From contig JAADFA010000152.1 of NCBI GenBank assembly GCA_013153135.1, positions 1-9,450 on the forward strand: 9,450 bases of DNA, written 5' to 3'. The stretch comes from Chloroflexota bacterium (lineage in GTDB: Bacteria; Chloroflexota; Anaerolineae; Anaerolineales; DRMV01). The translations under genes were made by a program, and so were the position numbers. Shown in pieces: positions 1-5,963 of the stretch (within the stretch, counting starts at the first letter, position 1; each line of letters starts with the position of its first letter). The notes beneath the pieces are model-generated. The model made no database searches. It was given only the letters and a program-made list of their open reading frames with translations, and was not told the DNA's origin.

Positions 1-22
1 CGAAGGGATGCCATTCCCTTCG
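1..22 (-). terminator. Edge hairpin, possible terminator of the GT2/GT-C unit
   Basis: Bases 1-8 (CGAAGGGA) are exactly complementary to 15-22 (TCCCTTCG) around a six-base loop, giving a perfect 8-bp stem. It lies 16 bases past the TAA stop of the minus-strand membrane-protein gene, where an intrinsic terminator is expected. The U-run that would confirm it would fall left of base 1, outside the window. On the + strand the next T-run (36-40) is too far from the stem to count. The stem is seen directly; the terminator role is inferred from position. Confidence 0.45.
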
Positions 23-38
23 CCCCGTTGGTTCCTTT

Positions 39-1739
39 TTAAGGATAGCGCATCTCAATAACCACCCATTGCATTCGTCCAACCTGGGGTTGCGCGACCA
101 CACGCGGGTTCCCATACGCGCACAAAGCCCACAGGACCTCCCGCAGGGTCACGTGCCATAGCTCCTCCGCTTCCCACGTCCAATACGCGACCCACCGCGG
201 GCGCACGCCCAGGCTTTGGCCTTCGAACAAGGGCACCGTCGCGCGCGGGCGTTGCTGCGGGCAGGCCGAGCCATCCCATTCGGCCGGGGGAGGATATTGC
301 GCGCGGGCCTCGGGGATATTGCGCAGCAAGAAAAGGGTATAACGCGGGTAGCGTTGAATGAGCTCCGCGGTGAACAGCCCACGACCTGCGGGCCAATTAC
401 CTTCAAAGTGAAACGCTGCCTCATCGACAATGGGAAATCCCTTCATCGTCCAGAACGCGATGCGTCCCTCATCGGTATAAGTTTCGAGCATGACCTGCGT
501 CGCGTCGTGCAAGGCCGCCAACACGCGATACGTATGCCCGCGTTCCAACAGAAAACCGCCCCAAGCCACCCCAACCCCGATCCACAGCCCCGCGAACACG
601 GCCCAGAAGCCTCGCCGGGGCCGCGCTTGACGCCCAAGCCACAAGGGGAGCAGCGCGAGCCCCAGAGTAGGTGGGTAGGTGTTACGGATGCGGTATCCCA
701 GCGAAAGGATGGCGTCTTCAATATAGGGCGCGTCCGCCTTAGACTGCGCGCCTAGGGTGTACAGCCATGCCAGGGCCAAAAGCCCCAAAAGCGCGCTGCG
801 TGCCCGGCGCGCTCGGCTGTGCGCGCGAGGAGGCCGCACCACCCAAGCCCAGATCAGCAGCCCGACCCAGGCCATTGCGGGGACGAGCCAATATATGTCG
901 TGAGTGGCAAGTACGCGTCGCCATACGTAGTAGAACTGTTGCGGCCGGGTGATATACCAGCGCGTATCAGTGCGGCCTAGAAAGTGCACCAACAGCTGCC
1001 AAGCTTGCGTAATCCCAAAGCGGGGCGGCGTGGCGAACACCACAAATCCCGTGGCGGTTGCCAGGGTATAAAGGGCCCATGCGCGCCCACGCATAACCCA
1101 CGTGGGCAATGCCACTCCCAGGACCAATCCTACCGACGCGACCAAGGGCGCGAGCGCGAACTTGGTACTCAAGAGGAACCCGGCCAGCAGGCCCAATCCC
1201 AGAGCCGTACGTTCGTCCGGAGATTCAAATCCCGCCCAGGCTGCGCTTAAAAACCCCAGGCCCAGCAGGGGCAGGTAGGAGTCCGTATTGAGCAACTCCG
1301 CGAACGCGAGGAAAGTGGGATGGGCGAACCAAACTGCAAGTCCGAGGCTGGCCATGCCGCGCCCTACCTGGCGCCGGGCCCAACGCCACCACGCGACCGC
1401 GAACATACCCCGGCTGAGCGCGACCAGGCCGTGACTCCAAAACAAATACGCGGGGATGCTTTCGAACCGGCCGCCGAGAAGGGCGTAGAGCCCCGTGTGC
1501 ACGTAGAACACCGGCGTGCCGGGGTGTCGGTAGTCATGGGCCGCGCCTGCGAACAAGGCTCGCGCGGTATAGCTCATATCTTGCTCCGAGTCCCCCCGCG
1601 CGAGCCAATACGGGTGCGGCGTGACGAGGTCCATCCAAAGCCAAAGCCCCAAAGGCAGCATCAGCCAAAGGGTCTGCAGCCCGATATCGAGCCACTGGGC
1701 CCTCGGGCGAGCGGGGCTTAAACGGGTTGCTGACCTCAT
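39..1739 (-). CDS. Polytopic GT-C-like membrane glycosyltransferase
   Basis: A 566-residue integral membrane protein with roughly ten hydrophobic segments between about residues 20 and 400, then a soluble C-terminal domain of about 165 residues. The first extracytoplasmic loop holds an acidic cluster, GDSEQD (49-54), and further on RHPGTP (71-76). This layout is typical of GT-C enzymes (PMT/ArnT/GT39-like), which move sugars from polyprenyl-phosphate donors on the outer face of the membrane. Donor and acceptor cannot be read from sequence. The start at 1739 is chosen because its ATG overlaps the TGA of the preceding glycosyltransferase gene (ATGA) and a GGAGG lies six bases upstream (1746-1750). 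A longer frame reaching 1859 would run 120 bases into that gene. Coupled translation with the GT2 gene suggests both act on the same glycan. The GT-C class is inferred from architecture; it could also be a related polytopic protein of unknown activity. Confidence 0.8.
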   Translation of the reverse strand: MRSATRLSPARPRAQWLDIGLQTLWLMLPLGLWLWMDLVTPHPYWLARGDSEQDMSYTARALFAGAAHDYRHPGTPVFYVHTGLYALLGGRFESIPAYLFWSHGLVALSRGMFAVAWWRWARRQVGRGMASLGLAVWFAHPTFLAFAELLNTDSYLPLLGLGFLSAAWAGFESPDERTALGLGLLAGFLLSTKFALAPLVASVGLVLGVALPTWVMRGRAWALYTLATATGFVVFATPPRFGITQAWQLLVHFLGRTDTRWYITRPQQFYYVWRRVLATHDIYWLVPAMAWVGLLIWAWVVRPPRAHSRARRARSALLGLLALAWLYTLGAQSKADAPYIEDAILSLGYRIRNTYPPTLGLALLPLWLGRQARPRRGFWAVFAGLWIGVGVAWGGFLLERGHTYRVLAALHDATQVMLETYTDEGRIAFWTMKGFPIVDEAAFHFEGNWPAGRGLFTAELIQRYPRYTLFLLRNIPEARAQYPPPAEWDGSACPQQRPRATVPLFEGQSLGVRPRWVAYWTWEAEELWHVTLREVLWALCAYGNPRVVAQPQVGRMQWVVIEMRYP

Positions 1740-2548
1740 GATGCGCCTCCGGAAGTGCGGGAGCCCAGGCCCGGGAAAAGCCGCCGATTGCGGTACCAAA
1801 GCCAGAGGGGGCCGATAGCCCGGCGGATAAAGTATTTGAGCACCAAAATAGAAAACCACGAGCCGCCGTCACGGAAGTGAACCCGCAACATCTCCGGCCA
1901 GCATCGGTCGTCCGCGCGCATGGTCTTAGCATCGCCATGGATGCGGTAATTGGCCCATACCCGCGGGACGTACTTCAAGCGGCTGATGCGCGCGATGCGC
2001 ACCCACAGGTCGTAGTCCATGGCGAAATAAAACGACGGATCCAATGGCCCAACTCGGTGCCACAAGGACGCGCGGAAAAACGCCGCGGGCTGCGGAATAT
2101 GCACATACCCGCGGCGCAGGCGTCGATAATCCGTTTGCGCTGCGGGGTAGCGGCCAATCACCCGCCCCTCTTCATCAATAAAATTTGCGTCACCATAAAC
2201 CAAGCCCACATCGGGATGGGCTTGTAGATAAGCCACGGCTTCGCGAACCGCGTGCGGCTCAAGGGTGTCGTCGGAATTGAGCCAGGCAAAAATCTGCCCC
2301 CGTGCTCGAGCAAAGCCCTTGTTGATCGCGTCCGTCTGCCCTCGATCGGGCTCAGAAACCCACCATGCGAGGCGGTCGGCGTAACGGCGGATGATGTCCA
2401 CACTGCCGTCCGTCGAGCCCCCATCGACGATGATGTACTCAATGTGAGGGTAATCCTGGTTCAGCACCGATTGGATGGTTTGCTCCAAAAAGCGCGCCTG
2501 GTTGTAGGACGGGGTAACGATGCTGACCAAGGGGCCGGTTTCGCTCAT
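1736..2548 (-). CDS. Family 2 glycosyltransferase (GT-A fold)
   Basis: A 270-residue GT2 enzyme, transferring sugar from a nucleotide-sugar donor to an acceptor in the cytoplasm. Visible family marks: N-terminal VSIVTPSYNQ (8-17), nucleotide-binding VDGGSTDGS (41-49), the GQTDAINKGF stretch (70-79), the metal and nucleotide motif NSDD (91-94), and the acceptor-side segment QPAAFF (153-158) followed by MDYDLW (177-182), which includes the likely catalytic acidic residues. The end (231-255) is hydrophobic and aromatic and could sit on the membrane, but there is no clear pair of transmembrane helices of the dolichol-phosphate-mannose synthase type. Start: ATG at 2548 with AGGAGG a few bases upstream; an in-frame ATG at 2602 would add 18 residues that precede the usual family N-terminus. 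It is first in a unit with the membrane protein at 39-1739, overlapping it by ATGA. The sugar and product are unknown. Confidence 0.92.
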   Translation of the reverse strand: MSETGPLVSIVTPSYNQARFLEQTIQSVLNQDYPHIEYIIVDGGSTDGSVDIIRRYADRLAWWVSEPDRGQTDAINKGFARARGQIFAWLNSDDTLEPHAVREAVAYLQAHPDVGLVYGDANFIDEEGRVIGRYPAAQTDYRRLRRGYVHIPQPAAFFRASLWHRVGPLDPSFYFAMDYDLWVRIARISRLKYVPRVWANYRIHGDAKTMRADDRCWPEMLRVHFRDGGSWFSILVLKYFIRRAIGPLWLWYRNRRLFPGLGSRTSGGAS

Positions 2549-3018
2549 ACGCTCCTCCTGAGCGCTTAGGGTGTGCTCGGCATAAGACGCGAGGGCGCCC
2601 AAAGACTGCAGACGGCCTTTGTTAGCAAAACGCGCCGTAATGCGAAGATAAGCCCTATGCGCCTTGGTTCATGACCCTGGGGGCTGAACGCTGCTTGTTC
2701 GCCAGGGTGCGGGCAAATCTTATCGAAGCCATGCCGCGAGCGGCGGAACCCGCGCCCTGGGGGCGATCCTTTGTCGCCCCATGCCCCGCCGCGTTGAGCC
2801 GGGCGACTTGCGCGCAATGTTATGCCAACTAGCCGCAGGCTTCCGGCTCGCGGCGCCCGCGGCAACGCAAGCGCGGCCCTGGCCACGGGCCGCGGGCGAC
2901 TGAACCCGCACTTGACCTGCGGACGGCGCCCTCTTGCACCTCTCCATATCGCTTGACGTTTCTACAACCTTTGTGTGCTTCCGTTCGCCACGTTTATGCT
3001 AAGTATTGTACCGAAACA
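2549..3018. other. Divergent non-coding region, 470 bases
   Basis: This is the larger part of the gap between the minus-strand glycosyltransferase and plus-strand tyrS. No frame in it looks protein-coding: the open frames have low-complexity Arg/Ala/Pro-rich translations, no homology I recognise and no convincing ribosome binding site. The left 150 bases must hold the promoter of the GT2 unit, but I find no clear -35/-10 pair for it. The middle is GC-rich and rich in inverted repeats (see the structured RNA candidate). From about 2945 the composition becomes more AT-rich, leading into the tyrS promoter. A TTGTGT (2971-2976) with an 18-base spacer to TATGCT (2995-3000) could be a second, weaker plus-strand promoter. 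Confidence 0.6.
2702..2922 (+). ncRNA. Candidate structured RNA of unknown class
   Basis: Several stems can be drawn. Helix 1 pairs CCAGGGTGCGGG (2702-2713) with CCCGCGCCCTGG (2749-2760): 12 pairs, one of them U-G on the + strand and A-C on the minus strand, so + is favoured. Inside it, GCCG-CGAG-CGGC (2733-2744) forms a small hairpin. Helix 2 pairs GGGGCGA (2760-2766) with TCGCCCC (2774-2780). Helix 3 pairs GCG-a-CTTGCG (2803-2812) with CGCAAGCGC (2866-2874). Helix 4 pairs CGCGGCCC (2872-2879) with GGGCCGCG (2887-2894). Two short alternative hairpins follow, GCGGG/CCCGC (2892-2909) and CCGCA/TGCGG (2906-2922), which exclude each other. I compared it by eye with RNase P RNA, tmRNA, 6S, SRP RNA, T-box and common riboswitches and found none of their conserved cores. 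It could be an independent RNA, a long tyrS leader, or GC-rich sequence that folds by chance. Confidence 0.3.
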
Positions 3019-3027
3019 TGGTATAAT
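3019..3027 (+). promoter_or_regulatory. Extended -10 promoter for tyrS
   Basis: TGG followed by a perfect TATAAT (3022-3027) forms an extended -10 element of the sigma-70/SigA type, in the most AT-rich patch of the neighbourhood. The -35 position (about 2999-3004) is poor, which the extended -10 could compensate for. Transcription would start near 3034, leaving a 5' leader of about 90 bases before tyrS. Confidence 0.6.
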
Positions 3028-3053
3028 CAACTACTGCCCAAACCAAATTCCAT

Positions 3054-3089
3054 CGGGTTGCGCGAGCCCGTGCCCCGAGGTTGTGGGCT
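3054..3089 (+). promoter_or_regulatory. Alternative hairpins in the tyrS 5' leader
   Basis: CGGGTT (3054-3059) can pair with AGCCCG (3065-3070) around a five-base loop, using one G-U pair. The same AGCCC (3065-3069) can instead pair perfectly with GGGCT (3085-3089). The two pairings exclude each other. The leader is far too short for a T-box and lacks the T-box consensus, so this is only a possible control element or translational modulator. The tyrS ribosome binding site (AGGTGAGGA, 3106-3114) lies just downstream and is not directly sequestered by either stem. Confidence 0.25.
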
Positions 3090-3123
3090 TGTCTGCCACC
3101 CCGCAAGGTGAGGAACGAGAACC

Positions 3124-4362
3124 ATGAACCCGAAAGACCTCTCCATCGACGAACAGCTGGAGCTCCTGTTCCAGGGGACCGAGTACGGCGACCCCGAGCT
3201 GGAACAAGCCATGCGCCGCGAACTGCGCGAACGCTTAGAAGAATCCCAGCGCACTGGTCGGCCCTTGCGGGTTTATTTAGGCGTGGACCCGCGCACCGCG
3301 GATCTGCACCTCGGCCACACCGTACCCATGCGCAAGCTGCGCCAGTTCCAGGACCTAGGTCATACGGCCATTTTTCTCATTGGTTCCTTTACCAGCATGG
3401 TGGGCGATCCAAGCGACAAGCTCGAGGGCCGACCCATCATCCCCTTTGAAAAGGTCATGGAGAACGCCAAAACGTACACCGAGCAGGCGTTTAAGGTCCT
3501 GGACCCCGAAAAAACCGTGGTGCGTTATAACCACGAATGGCTGGCCGAGCTCAAGTTGAGCGACCTCATGCACATGTTCGCGCTGTTCACCGCGCAGCAG
3601 TTCTTAGCGCGTGAGACCTTCCGTAAGCGATACGAGGCAGGCAAGCCCATCTATTTGCATGAGTTCCTGTACCCCTTCCTGCAAGGTTACGACGCGGTCG
3701 CGCTCCAGGCCGATGTGCAGATTGGCGGCACAGACCAGACTTTTAACATTATCGTCGCGGGGCGCAAACTGCAGGAATACTACGGCCAGCGGCCCCAGGT
3801 GGGCATCTTTTTGCCTTTGCTCCCTGGCACCGACGGCAAGATGAAGATGAGCAAATCCTTGGGCAACCATATTCCCTTGAATACCACGCCCGAGGATATG
3901 TACGGTAAGCTTATGAGCATCCCCGACGAGGTGATGCCCACCTACATGCGCCTGCTCACCCGCTGGAGCCCCGCGGAGATCCGGCGCCTGGAGGCCGATT
4001 GGCGCGCAGGGCACCTGCACCCGCGCGATCTCAAGATGCGCCTCGCGCGGGAGATCGTGGAGATCTTCTTTGGGCCCGAAGCCGCGCGCAAAGCGGAGGA
4101 GCACTTCGTGCGCGTGTTCCAACAGCGCGACCTCCCCGAAGATATGCCCACGTACACGCTCCAGCCCGGCCAAACGGTGCTCGACGTCCTGGTAGCCTCG
4201 GGTCTGGTGCCCAGCCGCAATGAAGGTCGGCGCAAAGTGCGCGAGGGCGCCGTGCGTTGGAACGGGCAGGTGATCACCGACGCGCTCGCGCCCTTCCCGG
4301 GGCCGGGGGTGCTGCAGGTGGGCAAACGGCGCTTTGTGCGCGTGGTGGAGGCGAGGTCGTGA
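3124..4362 (+). CDS. tyrS: Tyrosyl-tRNA synthetase
   Basis: A 412-residue class I aminoacyl-tRNA synthetase that charges tRNA-Tyr with tyrosine using ATP in the cytoplasm. The HIGH-type motif is HLGH (62-65) in VDPRTADLHLGHTVP, the tyrosine-site stretch QADVQIGGTDQTFN covers 195-208, and the KMSKS loop is exact at 241-245. The C-terminal part from about 345 (TVLDVLVASGLVPSRNEGRR and following) is an S4-type RNA-binding domain, ending in VGKRRFVRV. Length and motif wording match the bacterial type-2 TyrRS group. All catalytic signatures are intact, so it should be functional. The start at 3124 is supported by AGGTGAGGA 9 bases upstream and by a normal N-terminal extension before the catalytic domain. 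It appears monocistronic: its own extended -10 promoter lies upstream and an intrinsic terminator follows the stop by about 60 bases. Confidence 0.97.
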   Translation: MNPKDLSIDEQLELLFQGTEYGDPELEQAMRRELRERLEESQRTGRPLRVYLGVDPRTADLHLGHTVPMRKLRQFQDLGHTAIFLIGSFTSMVGDPSDKLEGRPIIPFEKVMENAKTYTEQAFKVLDPEKTVVRYNHEWLAELKLSDLMHMFALFTAQQFLARETFRKRYEAGKPIYLHEFLYPFLQGYDAVALQADVQIGGTDQTFNIIVAGRKLQEYYGQRPQVGIFLPLLPGTDGKMKMSKSLGNHIPLNTTPEDMYGKLMSIPDEVMPTYMRLLTRWSPAEIRRLEADWRAGHLHPRDLKMRLAREIVEIFFGPEAARKAEEHFVRVFQQRDLPEDMPTYTLQPGQTVLDVLVASGLVPSRNEGRRKVREGAVRWNGQVITDALAPFPGPGVLQVGKRRFVRVVEARS

Positions 4363-4633
4363 CCAACGTCCGTCTGGGCACCATGGTCGGGTGTTGTCCC
4401 TCGTCGCGCGTTGGGCTTCACGCGGCGCCCTTTGGGGCGTCGCTTTTTTGTTGGGGTTGGGGAACCGCGCGCGACGTTGCCTGGACCTCACGCGTGCTTC
4501 TCCGCGTGCAGGCCTTAGACCTCCGGCCCTTGGGACACACCGCGCCGGCCCCGACCCACAGAAACGCCTTCCATCCCCCCTTCGGCCGGACGCTCCCCGC
4601 TCCGAACGCATCCCATCATCCATGGAGGTATCC
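4363..4633 (+). other. Gap between tyrS and the PLP-enzyme gene, with leader hairpins
   Basis: This 271-base gap contains the tyrS terminator (4422-4449) and then 184 bases before the next start. The reading frame of the next gene stays open back to 4334, but that extension overlaps tyrS and encodes Arg/Ala/Gly/Pro-rich sequence, so I treat it as non-coding. A stem can form from CACGCG (4489-4494) and CGCGTG (4503-4508), extended by CCTG (4480-4483) and CAGG (4509-4512) across a five-base bulge. I find no good -35/-10 pair and no SAM, SAH or cobalamin riboswitch core. Confidence 0.5.
4422..4449 (+). terminator. Intrinsic terminator downstream of tyrS
   Basis: GCGGCGCCC (4422-4430) pairs with GGGCGTCGC (4435-4443) around the tetraloop TTTG: nine pairs, one of them G-U, followed at once by six T (4444-4449). 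This is a textbook Rho-independent terminator 60 bases after the tyrS stop. Because it also lies upstream of the PLP-enzyme gene, it would largely separate the two genes unless readthrough is controlled. Confidence 0.8.
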
Positions 4634-5881
4634 ATGACCACCCAATCCTCCTCTCCGTCCCGATGGCGTTTTGACACCCTGGCCTTGCACGGCGGCGATG
4701 ACCCCGCGTATCATCCCTTGGGCGCACATCTACCACCCATCTTCCCAACCACGACGTACACCTTCCCCGATGTCGAGACCGCGCGCGCGACCTTCGCGGG
4801 CGAGCGGCCGGGGTACGTGTACGCGCGGCGTGGGCATCCGAACGCGGACCTCATGGCGCGCAAGATCGCGTTGCTCGAAGCCTTCGACTTTTTGCAAGAC
4901 GGCATGCCGGAAGACAACGCCGCGCACGGCCTGGTGTTCGCGTCGGGCATGGCGGCCATTACCGCTGCCATCCTTGCCCGGGCCCAAAAGGCGGATGTTA
5001 TCCTCGCGCCGCGGGTGATTTACGGCACCACGTACGCGTTTTTCACCCACGTGCTGCCCCAGTGGGGCCTTCGCGTCGTGTGGGTGGACCAGGGCGACCT
5101 GGACGCGTGGGAACGAGCCTTCCGTGAGCACGTACGCGTGACGTGGGCTTACATTGAAACGCCCGCGAACCCTACGCTGGATATTACCGACATCGCGGGC
5201 GTGGTGGAGATCGCCCATCGTTACGGCGCGTGGGTGATCGCGGATAACACCTTCGCGACGCCCTATTGCCAACGTCCGTTAGCCCTGGGCGTGGACGTGG
5301 TTGTGCATAGCACCACCAAGTACCTCTCCGGGCATGGCCAGGCGTTGGGCGGCGCGGTCATCAGCCGCGACCGGGACTACATCACCGGCCCCTTGCTGCG
5401 TATGTTGCTCGTACTCGGTGGCGTGATGGCGCCCTTTGAGGCCTGGATGACCACCATGGGCATGAAAACCTTCGCGTTGCGCATGGCCCGCCATTGCGAA
5501 AACGCGCGCACGGTGGCCGAGTACCTGGCCCAACATCCCAAAATCGCGCGCGTGTACTATCCCGGTCTGCCGGACTTCCCGGGCCACGAGATCGCGAAGC
5601 GCCAAATGCACTGCTTCGGCGGTATGGTGTCTTTCGAACTCAAGGGCGGTTATGATGCAGGTGTGCGACTGATGAACAGCCTACGCCTTCCTGCCCTGGG
5701 TGTGAGTCTGGGCAAGACCGACAGCATCATTGAGCATCCCGCGAGCATGACCCACGCGAAGATCCCGCCGGAGGAGCGCCGAGCGATGGGCATTAGCGAT
5801 GGTCTGGTACGATTTTCTGTAGGCCTTGAGGCCGCGGAAGACATTCTCGCAGACCTAGACCAGGCTTTGGCACGGATTTAG
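4634..5881 (+). CDS. Cys/Met metabolism PLP-dependent enzyme (trans-sulfuration family)
   Basis: A 415-residue fold-type I PLP enzyme of the family containing cystathionine gamma-synthase, cystathionine gamma-lyase, methionine gamma-lyase and O-acetylhomoserine sulfhydrylase. Seen directly: phosphate-binding Y63-A-R65, the ASGMAAIT cofactor stretch, IYGTTY with the ring-stacking Tyr, ADNTFATPY with the pyridine-binding Asp204, the Schiff-base lysine K229 in HSTTKYLSGHG, and GVSLG plus LVRFSVGLE, whose Arg binds the substrate carboxylate. The catalytic set looks complete. The wording EHPASMTH resembles methionine gamma-lyase, but the Cys characteristic of that enzyme (YGCTF) is Thr here, the usual NPT after the PLP-binding Arg is HPN, and about 12 extra residues lie near 84-96. 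Exact reaction is therefore left open. Start at 4634: GGAGG (4624-4628) five bases upstream; an ATG at 4622 would overlap that site. It ends just before a bidirectional terminator. Confidence 0.93.
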   Translation: MTTQSSSPSRWRFDTLALHGGDDPAYHPLGAHLPPIFPTTTYTFPDVETARATFAGERPGYVYARRGHPNADLMARKIALLEAFDFLQDGMPEDNAAHGLVFASGMAAITAAILARAQKADVILAPRVIYGTTYAFFTHVLPQWGLRVVWVDQGDLDAWERAFREHVRVTWAYIETPANPTLDITDIAGVVEIAHRYGAWVIADNTFATPYCQRPLALGVDVVVHSTTKYLSGHGQALGGAVISRDRDYITGPLLRMLLVLGGVMAPFEAWMTTMGMKTFALRMARHCENARTVAEYLAQHPKIARVYYPGLPDFPGHEIAKRQMHCFGGMVSFELKGGYDAGVRLMNSLRLPALGVSLGKTDSIIEHPASMTHAKIPPEERRAMGISDGLVRFSVGLEAAEDILADLDQALARI

Positions 5882-5897
5882 TCGTGCGACTCCCGCG

Positions 5898-5928
5898 AAA
5901 AACCGGGCCATATTCGGCCCGGTTTTTT
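5898..5928. terminator. Bidirectional intrinsic terminator
   Basis: AAAAACCGGGCC (5898-5909) is exactly complementary to GGCCCGGTTTTT (5916-5927) around a six-base loop. The GC core is flanked by A on the left and T on the right, so it gives a stem with a U-run on either strand. It sits 16 bases past the PLP-enzyme stop (+) and 35 bases past the sppA stop (minus), and most likely ends both converging transcripts. Confidence 0.92.
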
Positions 5929-5963
5929 ATCGCCGCTGGGGTCATGCAGGGATCCGCACCACG

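Noticed and set aside
216..1818. Plus-strand open frames opposite the left membrane-protein gene
   Set aside because: Antisense shadows of a hydrophobic GC-rich gene; no ribosome binding sites and no recognisable domains.
1740..1859. Longer N-terminus for the left membrane protein
   Set aside because: It would run 120 bases into the glycosyltransferase gene; the ATGA overlap with GGAGG six bases upstream fixes the start at 1739.
2714..2760. T-box or SAM-I-like wording (GGCGGAACCCGCG; CTTATCGAAG)
   Set aside because: The T-box core would need GGTGGAACCGCG and a following terminator, and SAM-I needs its GATGAAACC-type core; neither is present.
2690..2922. RNase P RNA, tmRNA, 6S or SRP RNA
   Set aside because: Searched by eye on both strands for their conserved stretches (such as GAGGAAAGTCC, AGATGAAT, GATTCGAC, GGAAGGAAGCAGC) and found none.
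2566..2947. Small minus-strand open frames in the divergent non-coding region
   Set aside because: Translations are Arg/Ala/Pro-rich, overlap each other in two frames, and have no good ribosome binding site or recognisable domain.
4334..4633. Upstream in-frame extension of the PLP enzyme (about 100 extra residues)
   Set aside because: It overlaps the end of tyrS, contains a transcription terminator, encodes low-complexity Arg/Ala/Pro-rich sequence and lacks family similarity, whereas ATG 4634 has an ideal ribosome binding site.
3604..4677. 357-codon minus-strand open frame opposite tyrS
   Set aside because: It is the antisense shadow of a certain gene in GC-rich DNA; its translation is His/Arg/Gly-rich without recognisable motifs.
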